NCBI RefSeq assembly: GCF_000422865.1
Contig: NZ_AUGW01000007.1
Span: 227,944 to 291,943, forward strand
Length of the DNA: 64,000 nucleotides
Direction: 5' to 3'
Source: Oceanospirillum maris DSM 6286
Lineage (GTDB): Bacteria > Pseudomonadota > Gammaproteobacteria > Pseudomonadales > Halomonadaceae
Below, in pieces: positions 47,776-56,726 of this stretch. Position 1 is the stretch's first letter. The number at the start of each line of letters is the position of its first letter. The notes beneath the pieces were generated by a model, which saw nothing but the letters and a program-made list of their open reading frames with translations, was not told the DNA's origin and did no database searches. The position numbers and the translations under genes were made by a program.

Positions 47776-48597
47776 ATGTCTGACGCAACTGACGCTCAAA
47801 ATCCGAATCAAGCTGTAACCGAAGCTGAGGTTTCTGAGCAGCCGGTAGAAAGCCAGGAATCAGCAAAAAATCAAGCAACAACGGATGATCCAGCCAAGAA
47901 AACAAACGAAACGCCGGAGGAGCATAAACGCCGCATTCGTAGCTTTGTACTGCGTACGGGTCGTATGACCGCAGGGCAACAGCGTGGTATGGATGAATTT
48001 TGGCCTAAATGGGGTTTGACCCTAGAGCAGGGCATGATCGATCCAAAGACGGTTTTTGAGCGTGAAGCACCGTTGGTTATCGAGATCGGTTTTGGTATGG
48101 GCCACTCTCTTTTTGAGCAGGCCAACACCATGCGCGATCATGATTTTATTGGCATTGAAGTACACACGCCGGGTGTTGGTAAGTTGCTGGCCGAAGCTGG
48201 CGATGCAGGCTTAACCAATCTGCGCGCCTATGAAGATGATGCGATCGAAATTCTAGATCAGTGTATTCCCGATAACTCCGTGGATCTGCTGCAGCTGTTC
48301 TTCCCTGATCCTTGGCATAAAAAGCGTCATAATAAGCGCCGTATCGTACAGGCTGAGTTCGTCCAGCGGGTACGCCAAAAGCTGAAGGTGGGTGGTCGCT
48401 TCCACATGGCTACCGACTGGGAAAACTACGCCGAACATATGGTTGAAGTGATGCAGGTGGCAGAAGGCTACGAAAATACCGCCAGCGATGGTGATTATGT
48501 ACCGCGCCCAGACTCCCGGCCTGTCACTAAGTTTGAAAAACGCGGTGAACGCTTGGGTCATGGCGTGTGGGATATTATCTACCGCCGCACCGGCTAA
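47776..48597 (+). CDS. trmB: tRNA (guanine-N7-)-methyltransferase TrmB
   Basis: Methylates G46 of the tRNA variable loop using SAM. The 273-residue protein has a low-complexity N-terminal tail (about 1-45, Glu/Gln/Ala-rich), then [32 protein letters not shown]-binding [26 protein letters not shown] and the signature [22 protein letters not shown]. The tail is longer than in E. coli (239 residues). It follows thiG as in Pseudomonas. Confidence 0.95.
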   Translation: MSDATDAQNPNQAVTEAEVSEQPVESQESAKNQATTDDPAKKTNETPEEHKRRIRSFVLRTGRMTAGQQRGMDEFWPKWGLTLEQGMIDPKTVFEREAPLVIEIGFGMGHSLFEQANTMRDHDFIGIEVHTPGVGKLLAEAGDAGLTNLRAYEDDAIEILDQCIPDNSVDLLQLFFPDPWHKKRHNKRRIVQAEFVQRVRQKLKVGGRFHMATDWENYAEHMVEVMQVAEGYENTASDGDYVPRPDSRPVTKFEKRGERLGHGVWDIIYRRTG

Positions 48598-48617
48598 ACG
48601 GGTCGCGGACGGATCTT

Positions 48618-48647
48618 AAAAGACTGCCATATCCTGGCAGTCTTTTT
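48618..48647. terminator. Terminator shared by trmB and the convergent LysR gene
   Basis: AAAAGACTGCCA (48618-48629), loop TATCC, TGGCAGTCTTTTT (48635-48647). The symmetrical A and T runs make it bidirectional; it overlaps the last codon of the LysR gene. Confidence 0.9.
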
Positions 48648-49557
48648 AGTTGTGATCGTTGCTGTTAAGCGGATAAAGATCCAATCGCAACAGTGTATCA
48701 AACAGGTGTCGGGCGATAGTGCCTTGCTCGGTGACGCAGAGATAAAGCCCAATGGTGTTCTCAAGCCCTAATACCGGGCGAGCGATGTACTGTTCAGAAA
48801 AAGCCCGTGCGACACTTTCAGGTAGCATTGTGACCCCCATACCAAACTGCATCATGTTCACCATGGCCGCGATATCTGAAACCTCCAGAATATCGGCAGG
48901 TTGGCAGGCATTTTCTATCAGGTAGCGGTCGATCTGCTGACGCAAAGCGGTATTGTCACTACGACGGTAGGTAATCAGCGTTTGCGTACTCAGTTGTTCA
49001 GGTCGAATCTGGCTTGCCTGTGCCAGGCTGTTTTCCGGTGGTATTAATAAAAAAAACGGTTCTTCTGACAGGTGACGATAATCGATCTTCGGGCTAACCG
49101 GTGGTTGGCTGCTGCGTATCAGCGCGAGATCCAGCTGACCGGCTAATAGCTGTTTTTGTAGGTCTTTGGCATTTGTGCAGGTCATATTCAGCCGGATATT
49201 AGAATTCAGGCTGGCATAGTCCTTCAAAGACTGCATCACAGGCGCGACAAAAGTGCTGGTGCCTGAATAACCGATACGTATGGGGTGCACCGTTTGCAGG
49301 CCGATATCACGCACTTCTTGGCTGACCTGATGCATTTGCTGAATAATATGCTGGGCCTTATGCAGGAAATATTCTCCGGCGGGCGTCAGGCTGACCTGAC
49401 GCGTATTACGAAGCAGCAAAGGTGTGCCCAGTTCATCTTCTAATTGACGAATCTTCTGGCTCAAAGGCGGTTGAGTCATGCATAAGTGCTCTGCAGCTCG
49501 GCGAAAATTCAGCGCCTCTGCTACGGCAATAAAGTATTTCAACTGCTTCATGTCCAT
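48646..49557 (-). CDS. LysR-family transcriptional regulator
   Basis: A 303-residue regulator. The N-terminal winged helix is MDMKQLKYFIAVAEALNFRRAAEHLCMTQPPLSQKIRQLEDELGTPLLLRNTRQVSLTPAGEYFL. The C-terminal periplasmic-binding-like domain (about 92-295) should bind a small inducer. ATG 49557 has an AAGGA site. It is divergent from an MFS gene with 89 bases between, the usual layout in which the regulator controls its neighbour. The inducer is unknown. Confidence 0.9.
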   Translation of the reverse strand: MDMKQLKYFIAVAEALNFRRAAEHLCMTQPPLSQKIRQLEDELGTPLLLRNTRQVSLTPAGEYFLHKAQHIIQQMHQVSQEVRDIGLQTVHPIRIGYSGTSTFVAPVMQSLKDYASLNSNIRLNMTCTNAKDLQKQLLAGQLDLALIRSSQPPVSPKIDYRHLSEEPFFLLIPPENSLAQASQIRPEQLSTQTLITYRRSDNTALRQQIDRYLIENACQPADILEVSDIAAMVNMMQFGMGVTMLPESVARAFSEQYIARPVLGLENTIGLYLCVTEQGTIARHLFDTLLRLDLYPLNSNDHN

Positions 49558-49646
49558 TAATTGATTCCTTTGTCGTATCGCCTGATCTGAAAACGGACAT
49601 TCTCTGAGTGAAACATCTGTGGGATTCTCAAAGAACGGAGGATCCT

Positions 49647-50855
49647 ATGCAAGCCTTAATCATTCTTATCGCCTCGGCTGGGGCGTTCTTCAATCTATAT
49701 CAGCTACAGTCCCTTTATCCCCAGCTGCATCTGCTTTTTGCCGTGTCCGAGGCCCAGGCCGGGCCATTGAATATGGCGACCTTGCTAAGCCTGGCGCTTA
49801 TGGCTTTATTCAGCGGTGCTCTGATGGGCCGTATCCGTGGCTATACCTTAATTTGCGCGGCTTTTCTGTTGATGGCGCTGGCTAATCTGGCTCTGGCGCT
49901 GGTCAGTGAACAGTGGCCGCTATTAGCCGTGCGTATGTTTCAGGGCATCTTAATCCCTTTGATTCTGTCGACCTTGTTGAGGGCTTCGGGTAAGCGTCCA
50001 GCTGTGATCTCCGCCTATGTTACGGGTACGATTCTGGGTAGTGTAGCCAGTCGCTTTGGTACAGCCTGGCTGGTAGATCATCTGGGCTGGCAAAATGGTT
50101 TTATCTGTTCAGCGGCTGCGATGATGATCGTATTAATAATTATCCGTCAGCATGAGGGGTTGTTTCGTGATGAGTCTGATACTACAGCGGCTTTACCATC
50201 GAACACTACAACACGGGTCAGTGGTTGGCATCAGCTCAGTGAATCGACTCGCTTTCGCCTGAAGACTCTGCTGGGGATTGGTTTCTGTATTCTGTTTTCG
50301 CAAAGTAGTCTCTATACGGCTATCGGTCTGCGCCTGGCGGGTGAGTTTGGCTTAAGTGCCAGTGATTCAGGGCTGATCTATCTGACTGCGGTATTGGCTA
50401 TCTTCTTTCCTCCTCTGGCGTTGTCACTGGCCTATCGTTTTGGTCGGGGCACTTCTTTGCTGCTGGTGTGCTCTCTGAGTGCACTGTCGGTATTGGCTTC
50501 TTTGTTATCGGACCTGTGGCTGATTGCGCTGTCGGTAGCGGTTTTCTCAGTGGCCGCCTATATGGCGCAGTCGCTGGCAAATTATGGGATCGCTGATTTA
50601 CCCGCCGGATCAATCCGCTATGCCAATGGCATATACCTTTTTTTCTATTACATAGGCGGCTGCTGTGGTGCGTTGAGTTCCGCGTTTATCTACAGCCATT
50701 ACGGTTGGTCCTATGTGGTGCTGAGCATCATTTCAATACAGTTTCTGGCAGTTTTATACGGGATCGGGCGTGGCGTGTCTGAACAGAAAAAAGAACGGAT
50801 AACAAAAGGAGAGTGCCGTGAATCTGAAGCCGATACATCATTTAGGAAAAGTTAA
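49647..50855 (+). CDS. MFS transporter (YnfM-like exporter)
   Basis: A 402-residue membrane protein with twelve hydrophobic segments. ALMGRIRGYTLICAAFLLMALANL and RMFQGILIPLILSTLLRASGKRPAVISAYVTGTILGSVASRFGTAWLVDHLGW match motifs of the arabinose-efflux/YnfM branch. The start at 49647 has a GGAGG site; an upstream in-frame start adds 13 polar residues. Its last 38 bases overlap the following dioxygenase gene. The cargo is unknown. Coexpression with a dioxygenase beside an iron locus would fit export of a small metabolite, but this is inference. Confidence 0.85.
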   Translation: MQALIILIASAGAFFNLYQLQSLYPQLHLLFAVSEAQAGPLNMATLLSLALMALFSGALMGRIRGYTLICAAFLLMALANLALALVSEQWPLLAVRMFQGILIPLILSTLLRASGKRPAVISAYVTGTILGSVASRFGTAWLVDHLGWQNGFICSAAAMMIVLIIIRQHEGLFRDESDTTAALPSNTTTRVSGWHQLSESTRFRLKTLLGIGFCILFSQSSLYTAIGLRLAGEFGLSASDSGLIYLTAVLAIFFPPLALSLAYRFGRGTSLLLVCSLSALSVLASLLSDLWLIALSVAVFSVAAYMAQSLANYGIADLPAGSIRYANGIYLFFYYIGGCCGALSSAFIYSHYGWSYVVLSIISIQFLAVLYGIGRGVSEQKKERITKGECRESEADTSFRKS

Positions 50856-51843
50856 CTGGGACGTTATTCTGAAGTCACTGGACTCACTATTATCAGTGTC
50901 GGGTACTTTCTCTGGGAGCTCTTATACAGAAATAACGGAGAGGCAGGACAGTAAACATATACGCGGTGAACTGAGTCAGGTTTTTTCCATTCTTGACGAA
51001 ATTACTGCGGAAATTGTGCATGGGGTTCACACAAAAGGTGCCGTGTTGTTAAAGGGAATTGGTCAATCGTACAATTCAGAGCAGCAAGCTCGGATTCTTT
51101 ATCTTCTGTCCGTAATGATGGGGCAGCCTGCTGCAGCGGATAAGGTTTCGGGACAGGTGATTTGGGATATTCGTCAACGCATTTTACCGGTGGGAAGCCA
51201 AGCGTATTATGCCACTTTCTCTGAAGGTCGCGGTGAAGCACCTTTTCATACCGACACGTCTTTTTACCCTGATCCGGTAAAGATTATTGGTTTGATGTGT
51301 ATTAAACAAGCGGCCTGTGGTGGTGGTATCAATCGGTTGGCGCACCTGGGTGATCTCAAAGAGAAGTTGCAAGATACTAAGCATCGCTGGGCATATGAAT
51401 ATTTGAGCAAGGTACCTTTAGCGTTCAGAATTCCTGGTGCATTTACGTTTGACCAGTCTCCAGATATAGCCGAGGTGATTCAAAGCACAGTGTTGTCAGA
51501 TAAACCGAGTATACGCCTGCGTATTGACTCCATCAGAAAAGGTGCTGACTTTTATCGACACGAATATTACAGGGAAACAATGAAGTCTGTTTCGCATCTG
51601 ATGACACTGGCAGATCGGGATGATGTTCGTTTGGATCTGATGATGGATGAAGGGGATATTTTATTGGTGAATAACCATGATGTGATCCACTATCGTAACG
51701 CATTCAGTGATGCTCGACGGCACTTGCTGCGGATCTGGATTGGGCAACACGATCCGGTTGCCACATCGCCTGATAGTGTCATTCGTTACCCGTTGGAGGC
51801 TTGTTTCACGTCTGATCGAGAGGCAAGGAAGCAAGCAAGCTGA
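50818..51843 (+). CDS. TauD/TfdA-like Fe(II)/2-oxoglutarate dioxygenase
   Basis: A 341-residue oxygenase starting at GTG 50818 with AAAGGAG upstream, overlapping the transporter gene. The metal triad is visible as H144 and D146 in FHTDTSFYP and H291 in DVIHYRNAF. The 2-oxoglutarate Arg is in RRHLLRIWIG. The fold matches the TauD/clavaminate synthase-like clan. FCEAP-like segments such as MCIKQAACGGGINRLAHLGDL are typical of members acting on amino-acid derivatives, but the substrate is not known. Slightly more AT-rich than the transporter gene. Confidence 0.82.
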   Translation: MNLKPIHHLGKVNWDVILKSLDSLLSVSGTFSGSSYTEITERQDSKHIRGELSQVFSILDEITAEIVHGVHTKGAVLLKGIGQSYNSEQQARILYLLSVMMGQPAAADKVSGQVIWDIRQRILPVGSQAYYATFSEGRGEAPFHTDTSFYPDPVKIIGLMCIKQAACGGGINRLAHLGDLKEKLQDTKHRWAYEYLSKVPLAFRIPGAFTFDQSPDIAEVIQSTVLSDKPSIRLRIDSIRKGADFYRHEYYRETMKSVSHLMTLADRDDVRLDLMMDEGDILLVNNHDVIHYRNAFSDARRHLLRIWIGQHDPVATSPDSVIRYPLEACFTSDREARKQAS

Positions 51844-52072
51844 ACCCTTAGTGGTTTAATGATCTGTCTGAAAGGTTTTTAAAATGTTGACGCTCTGGGT
51901 CGATTTTTACAGGTTCAGAGCGTCGGTGGACAGTTCGTAGTAGTCAGAAGACTACATGGCTGATATATCACCATGATGCCGTTAACGAACAGCTCTTCCC
52001 TCCGCTATTTCCCTCGTTTGTTTTAGCTCTCAAATAAAAATAGTTCTTATTTATATTTGCATTAAATGTTTG
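51844..52072. other. Intergenic region upstream of the heme receptor gene
   Basis: No gene is supported. The sequence becomes strongly AT-rich toward the Fur-like site at 52074. I saw no clear terminator for the dioxygenase gene. Confidence 0.4.
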
Positions 52073-52073
52073 T

Positions 52074-52092
52074 GATAATTATTATCATTTGC
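52074..52092 (+). promoter_or_regulatory. Fur-box-like site before the TonB receptor gene
   Basis: GATAATTATTATCATTTGC aligns with the Fur consensus GATAATGATAATCATTATC over most positions. It is placed 32 bases upstream of the chosen start, suitable for iron repression. Confidence 0.7.
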
Positions 52093-52123
52093 ATAAATGA
52101 TCTTAAACTTAAGAGCTAATGCC

Positions 52124-54145
52124 GTGAATCATCGATTTTCTCTGATATATCTGGCGGTGGCATCGCTGTCATTAAGCAATGCTTTTGCCGCTGAAAGCAT
52201 CACTGACGCCACAGAAGATACTGTTCGTTCAAATGAAACTTGGGTCGTGACGGGAACAAGAACAGAGCGATTGCTAGAGGATACTCCGGTGCGCACAGAG
52301 GTTATCTCTCGGGAGCAGATTGATAATCAACATGCCCGCAATGTCAGTGAAGCGCTGAAAACAGTGCCGGGGCTTATGCTGAAAGATATTCACGGTAAAG
52401 GCGGTCAGGAAGTCTGGTTGCAGGGTCTGGATGCTGACCGGGTTCTGATTCTGGTTAATGGCCGACCTGTCACGGCCAGCACCGGCTCATCGGTGGATGT
52501 CAGCCAACTGGCCACTGCGGATATTGAGCGTATAGAGATCGTAAAGGGTGCTACTTCAGCGCTGTATGGTAGTTCAGCGATGGGTGGTGTGGTGAATATT
52601 ATTACCCGTCGCCCGGATAAAGAGTTCAGTCTTTCGGTAACCGCCGATGCCGGCAGTTATGGTCAGGGTAATATCGGTAACTCTGATTTGAGCCTAGGGG
52701 GGAGAGCGCAGGATATCAGTTCCCGTTATGGTCAGTTAAATCTTGGGGTGAATAAAGGCAGCTGGAGTGCGGTGCTGAATGGCAGCATCAGGGATACCGA
52801 TGGCTATGATCTCGACTTGGATACACCCAGCAGAGATGGTTCATCTGGCACAAAAACCAATGTTTCTGCGCGCCTGGCCTATGAAACATCGTCCGGTAAT
52901 GAATACTTTGTTGAGCCCAGTTACTACAAAGAAGATCTGGTTGCGGAGAACCTGCTGTTTACACCTGGGGTGGGTTATCGAGATAAAACTGAAGTTGCGG
53001 AACGTAAGCATCTGGATACGGGGGCACGTTTTCAGTTTGGCGAGGATAAGCTGGCTTTATATCTGACCCAGGAAACGTTTAGTGATACCACCGAAAAAGG
53101 TGATATCCGTACCGCAGAACAAAAGATTCTTCGGGGTAGTGTCCAATGGGACACGCCCCTGAGCGATAACCAGCTACTGACTCTGGGAGCCGATCTGTCC
53201 CAGGCAGAGTTGGAACAATATTTGGATAAGCCCACCCTGACCGGTTATCAGAGAACAGAAGAGATCGGTAACGGAACGGATAACAAGAGTGCGGAACTAT
53301 TTGTTCAGAACGATATTTTTCTGGGAAGTCACTGGGAGTTATTACCTGGTGTGCGCTATCAGTATGATTCCGATTTTGGCAGTCACTACACGCCCAAGGT
53401 CAATCTATCTTATACGCCAGACTGGTTTGACGCTGCTGAGATGCGTATTCGGGCGGGTGTGGGTATGGGTTACCGTGTTCCTAACCTTAAGGAACGCTAC
53501 TACGTTTTTGATCACAGTAATTTGGGCTATATGGTCATGGGAAACCCAGACCTTCAGCCGGAGCGCTCGGATAGTTATCAGATTGGTGCTGAGCTGAGCT
53601 TCCCCTCCGGACTGAGTATGGATCTGAGCCTGTATCGCAATAATCTGACCGACCTTATCACGTCTGCCTCGAATGCTGACCATCCCAGAAGTACGCCATC
53701 CGTCGTCATTTACGAATATCTGAATATTGACCGAGCCACAATTACCGGTGCCGAGCTGGCACTAAAAGGTCAGTGGCGTCATCTGCTGTACTGGGATGCG
53801 GCACTGACCTTGATGGATACCGAAAATGCATCGACAGGAAAGCAGCTTACCGGTCGTCCACAGCAGCAGTTTAAAACCGGCCTGACACTCAAGCCGGGAT
53901 CAGGTTTTAGTGCTTCGCTGCTGGGCAGTTATCAGAGTAAGAGCTTTAGCGATGTCGACAATGAGCATTACACCCCAGCCTGGAGCACCTGGGATCTGAA
54001 ACTGAATCAGCAAATCAATCCGCATCTGAAGGTTTATCTGGGCGTCGACAACCTCGCTGACGTCACTAAAGATCCTTCAGATCCCCATGACCAGGGCCCG
54101 CATCCCGGGCGCTTCGTCTATTCCGGCTTAAGAGTCGATCTTTAA
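52124..54145 (+). CDS. TonB-dependent outer membrane receptor (heme/iron type)
   Basis: A 673-residue receptor. From GTG 52124 it has a signal peptide (VNHRFSLIYLAVASLSLSNAFA, written Val but initiating as Met). The TonB box is near ETWVVTGTRTERLLEDTPV, the plug domain runs to about residue 170 (ALYGSSAMGGVVNIITRRP), and the remainder is a beta-barrel ending in aromatic-rich strands (GLRVDL). An ATG at 52097 is in frame but sits on the Fur site and would spoil the signal peptide. Context (HmuY, HmuSTUV) points to heme; the barrel alone resembles IrgA/BtuB-like receptors. Confidence 0.88.
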   Translation: MNHRFSLIYLAVASLSLSNAFAAESITDATEDTVRSNETWVVTGTRTERLLEDTPVRTEVISREQIDNQHARNVSEALKTVPGLMLKDIHGKGGQEVWLQGLDADRVLILVNGRPVTASTGSSVDVSQLATADIERIEIVKGATSALYGSSAMGGVVNIITRRPDKEFSLSVTADAGSYGQGNIGNSDLSLGGRAQDISSRYGQLNLGVNKGSWSAVLNGSIRDTDGYDLDLDTPSRDGSSGTKTNVSARLAYETSSGNEYFVEPSYYKEDLVAENLLFTPGVGYRDKTEVAERKHLDTGARFQFGEDKLALYLTQETFSDTTEKGDIRTAEQKILRGSVQWDTPLSDNQLLTLGADLSQAELEQYLDKPTLTGYQRTEEIGNGTDNKSAELFVQNDIFLGSHWELLPGVRYQYDSDFGSHYTPKVNLSYTPDWFDAAEMRIRAGVGMGYRVPNLKERYYVFDHSNLGYMVMGNPDLQPERSDSYQIGAELSFPSGLSMDLSLYRNNLTDLITSASNADHPRSTPSVVIYEYLNIDRATITGAELALKGQWRHLLYWDAALTLMDTENASTGKQLTGRPQQQFKTGLTLKPGSGFSASLLGSYQSKSFSDVDNEHYTPAWSTWDLKLNQQINPHLKVYLGVDNLADVTKDPSDPHDQGPHPGRFVYSGLRVDL

Positions 54146-54177
54146 TATTTTTTCTGCTAACCGTTACGGAGAACATC

Positions 54178-55320
54178 ATGAATTTAGAGTTACCCTTTAC
54201 CCGTTCTTTACTGAGCACTGCTGTTCTGGCGGCGACACTGACCCTAACCGGCTGCTTAGGGTCGGATAGTGATGATGATTCCGATGGTGATACCGCAGTA
54301 GGGGAGACGGGTGCGGGTTCTTGGCAGGTTGCAACGGCCTCTCCTAGTTTGACACCGGATTCAGGGGCTGTTTATTGGGATCTTGAGACTAACAGTATTG
54401 TTACCGAAAATGATGACTGGGAGCTTAAGGTGGAGAAGTCCGGCTATAGCACGGTTTACTCGCTGAACGGCGGTGCATCAGGTTCCGGTCAGGCGGCGAT
54501 TGTCGGTAGTGATAAAGCAGGTGATGCTCAGGGCGTTGGTGCGCTTTTAGCGGACTCTGTATGGGATGTCACAGATCCTGCTGATACCAGTCAGGTTTAT
54601 AAGTATTTTACCGATTCCACCGAGGGAGCCTTTAATGCACCCGGTGATTTTGGTGCGTTGGAATATGGCGCTGCAGGTGGACATGCCATGTGGCCAACCT
54701 TTGCGGTCTATCTGATTGACGATGATGAAGGTAATCATCATAAAGTTCAGGTTCTGAGTAATACCGGTGAGAACGGCGATCTTTCCTCCGCCAGTCTCTT
54801 TATCCGCTATGCTGATGCTGCCACAGGTGCGGTGGAGAAAACGATCAGTCTGGACGCCACCGGTGGAACGGCGGTAGGCCTTGATCTGTCAGGAGATATC
54901 ACAGTCGCTGATACCGCAACGAACACCGCATGGGATATGGCCTATCAGAAATATGTAGGCTTCAGTCTCAACGCTTCTGCTAAAGCTTGTGTCGCCTATC
55001 AGTATGATGCGCTTTATGACGCTGATGGTAACCCAGTTGCAGCGGAGTTCGAGAAACTAACCGCAGCAAATACTCTGACTGAATTTAATGCGGTTAAGGC
55101 GGATGACTGTGCTACCGCTGCAGATGCAGTAAAAACACTGATGCCATCAAGCGGCTGGTATGACTACGACAGCACAACGCATATCGTCACCGTACATGAT
55201 AAAGGCGACAGCAATGGCTGGATTGTAAAATCAGCAGACGGCAATGCTTACGCCCGAATTCACTTCAGCAGCTACAGCCCGCTGACTCTCCAGGTGGAGC
55301 AGTGGAAGGCGGTGGAGTAA
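54178..55320 (+). CDS. Lipoprotein with two HmuY-like heme-binding domains
   Basis: A 380-residue lipoprotein. The signal peptide ends in lipobox LTGC (Cys26), followed by an acidic SDDDSDGD linker. Residues about 60-225 match the HmuY family: WELKVEKSGYSTVYSLNGGASGSG (81-104) and AVYLIDDDEGNHHKVQVLSN. A second, related module spans about 235-380, with TAWDMAYQKYVGFSLN (W252) and GWIVKSADGNAYARIHFSSYSPLTLQVEQW. Single-domain HmuY of Porphyromonas is near 215 residues, so this is a tandem form. It follows the receptor by 32 bases and should pass heme to it. A terminator follows. Confidence 0.82.
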   Translation: MNLELPFTRSLLSTAVLAATLTLTGCLGSDSDDDSDGDTAVGETGAGSWQVATASPSLTPDSGAVYWDLETNSIVTENDDWELKVEKSGYSTVYSLNGGASGSGQAAIVGSDKAGDAQGVGALLADSVWDVTDPADTSQVYKYFTDSTEGAFNAPGDFGALEYGAAGGHAMWPTFAVYLIDDDEGNHHKVQVLSNTGENGDLSSASLFIRYADAATGAVEKTISLDATGGTAVGLDLSGDITVADTATNTAWDMAYQKYVGFSLNASAKACVAYQYDALYDADGNPVAAEFEKLTAANTLTEFNAVKADDCATAADAVKTLMPSSGWYDYDSTTHIVTVHDKGDSNGWIVKSADGNAYARIHFSSYSPLTLQVEQWKAVE

Positions 55321-55345
55321 ATCTCAGCGCCAAACCATGAGTGAT

Positions 55346-55376
55346 AAAACCCCGCCTGATAAGCGGGGTTTTTTTG
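55346..55376 (+). terminator. Terminator after the HmuY-like gene
   Basis: AAAACCCCGC (55346-55355), loop CTGATAA, GCGGGGTTTT and further T (55363-55376). Confidence 0.93.
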
Positions 55377-55420
55377 TTGCGTTTGTTTTTCTCTGCCGGT
55401 AGCTCTTGGGCAGAAATGGG

Positions 55421-56635
55421 TTATCTGTTTAGCAGGTGTTCATAGCGACGGTCGGTCAGCGTTTTCAAAAAGGCGATCAGATCCTGCTTGTCCTGGGATG
55501 ACAGCTCCGGCATCGCCAGTTCTGCCCCGTGTAGCTGATTGGCATAGATGTCTGTCTGCCAGACGAGGCCGGTTTCAGGGTTTATCCCATGATTCAGGTT
55601 GCTGGTATTGCCCCAGCTACGGAAGTTATAGAGTTCCAGTACCGCTTCCAGTGTTTTTAACGCCCCATTGTGCAGATAGGGCCCTGTAACCGCGATATTG
55701 CGCAGAGTGGAGGTTTTAAACGCGCCTGCCGTGGCATATTCCAGATCCGGTAGCGCCGCAATACCGAGATCAGCCTCGGAGGTGCTTTGCTCCAGCTCCA
55801 GGTTAATCGGAGCGCCGATATTGCGATAGCGGTAGTGGGTAAAGGTTTCATATTGGGCATTGTTTGCCTTTCCCATACGGTGACAGTTAATGCAACTACT
55901 TTGTCTGGATGTGAAAAAAAGCACTCTGCCTCGCTCCTCTGCCGCTGTCAGCTCCGCTTCTCCCGCCAGCCACCGATCATATTTGGCATCAAAAGGTTGG
56001 AACGGCTCGGTTTGCTGAAACGCCGCCAGACTCTCGGTGACTTCAGAAAAAACCGCTTCCGTATCACTGAAATCGTAGCGCTGAAAAGCCTGTTGGAAGG
56101 CCTTCGCATATCGGGGTTGCTCTATGATCCGAGCTATCAACGTTGCTTTGTCAGGGATCGCCATCTCCACCGGATTCAGAAATGGCTGGCCTGCCTGCTG
56201 TTGCAGCGTTTTGGCACGCCCGTCATGGAAAAAGCCACCTAGGTATTCTCCATCGGCATCGACTCCGAATTCAGGTGTTAGCCCAATATAGCTTAGGGTT
56301 GGGGCGTTGCGGTTTCCCAGACTGATACCGTCATCACCAATGGATACACCCTTCTCAATAGCCGCTATTCGACTGTCGGTAAAGGCTCTGCCGGGATCAT
56401 GACAGCTGCTGCAGGATTGATTGCGGGTCAGGGATAGGTTGGGGTCAAAGAACAGTATCTGCCCAAGAGTTGCTTTAGCGCTTATACCAGACGTCTGCTC
56501 CGTATCGGTTGATGTTTGGGTTGATGAGTCCTGACCACAGGCGCAAAGAGCTGAGCAAGTCAGTACTAGCGTAAGGCGGGACAGTTTTAAAGGGTTTTGG
56601 ACAAGTTTTAAGAGGTGCTGAGATAGAGGGATCAT
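55421..56635 (-). CDS. Di-heme cytochrome c peroxidase (MauG/CcpA family), lipoprotein
   Basis: A 404-residue periplasmic c-type cytochrome. The two covalent heme sites are CSSCH (C75, C78, H79) and CINCH (C248, C251, H252), at the spacing of bacterial di-heme peroxidases. The N-terminal signal has a lipobox LCAC (Cys33), so it is probably lipid-anchored. ALGNRNAPTLSYIGLTPEFGVDADGEYLGGFFHDGRA matches the family loop before the second domain. It may reduce peroxide or oxidise a partner; a role in heme release is only suggested by its place in the heme locus. It is divergent from hmuS across a Fur-like site. Confidence 0.9.
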   Translation of the reverse strand: MIPLSQHLLKLVQNPLKLSRLTLVLTCSALCACGQDSSTQTSTDTEQTSGISAKATLGQILFFDPNLSLTRNQSCSSCHDPGRAFTDSRIAAIEKGVSIGDDGISLGNRNAPTLSYIGLTPEFGVDADGEYLGGFFHDGRAKTLQQQAGQPFLNPVEMAIPDKATLIARIIEQPRYAKAFQQAFQRYDFSDTEAVFSEVTESLAAFQQTEPFQPFDAKYDRWLAGEAELTAAEERGRVLFFTSRQSSCINCHRMGKANNAQYETFTHYRYRNIGAPINLELEQSTSEADLGIAALPDLEYATAGAFKTSTLRNIAVTGPYLHNGALKTLEAVLELYNFRSWGNTSNLNHGINPETGLVWQTDIYANQLHGAELAMPELSSQDKQDLIAFLKTLTDRRYEHLLNR

Positions 56636-56660
56636 AGTGAATTCAATTTCAAGTGACTTT

Positions 56661-56679
56661 GATTATGATAATCACTATC
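56661..56679. promoter_or_regulatory. Fur box between the peroxidase and hmuS genes
   Basis: GATTATGATAATCACTATC matches 17 of 19 positions of the Fur consensus GATAATGATAATCATTATC. It lies between two divergent starts (56635 minus, 56727 plus) and can govern both. Confidence 0.85.
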
Positions 56680-56726
56680 ATTAACTAGGGCAATAAGTGA
56701 ACCATCAAAAAGATAAGGGAGACGGC

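Noticed and set aside
55787..56242. 151-residue plus-strand frame opposite the peroxidase gene
   Set aside because: The minus-strand product has both CxxCH motifs and full family length; the plus frame has no family features.
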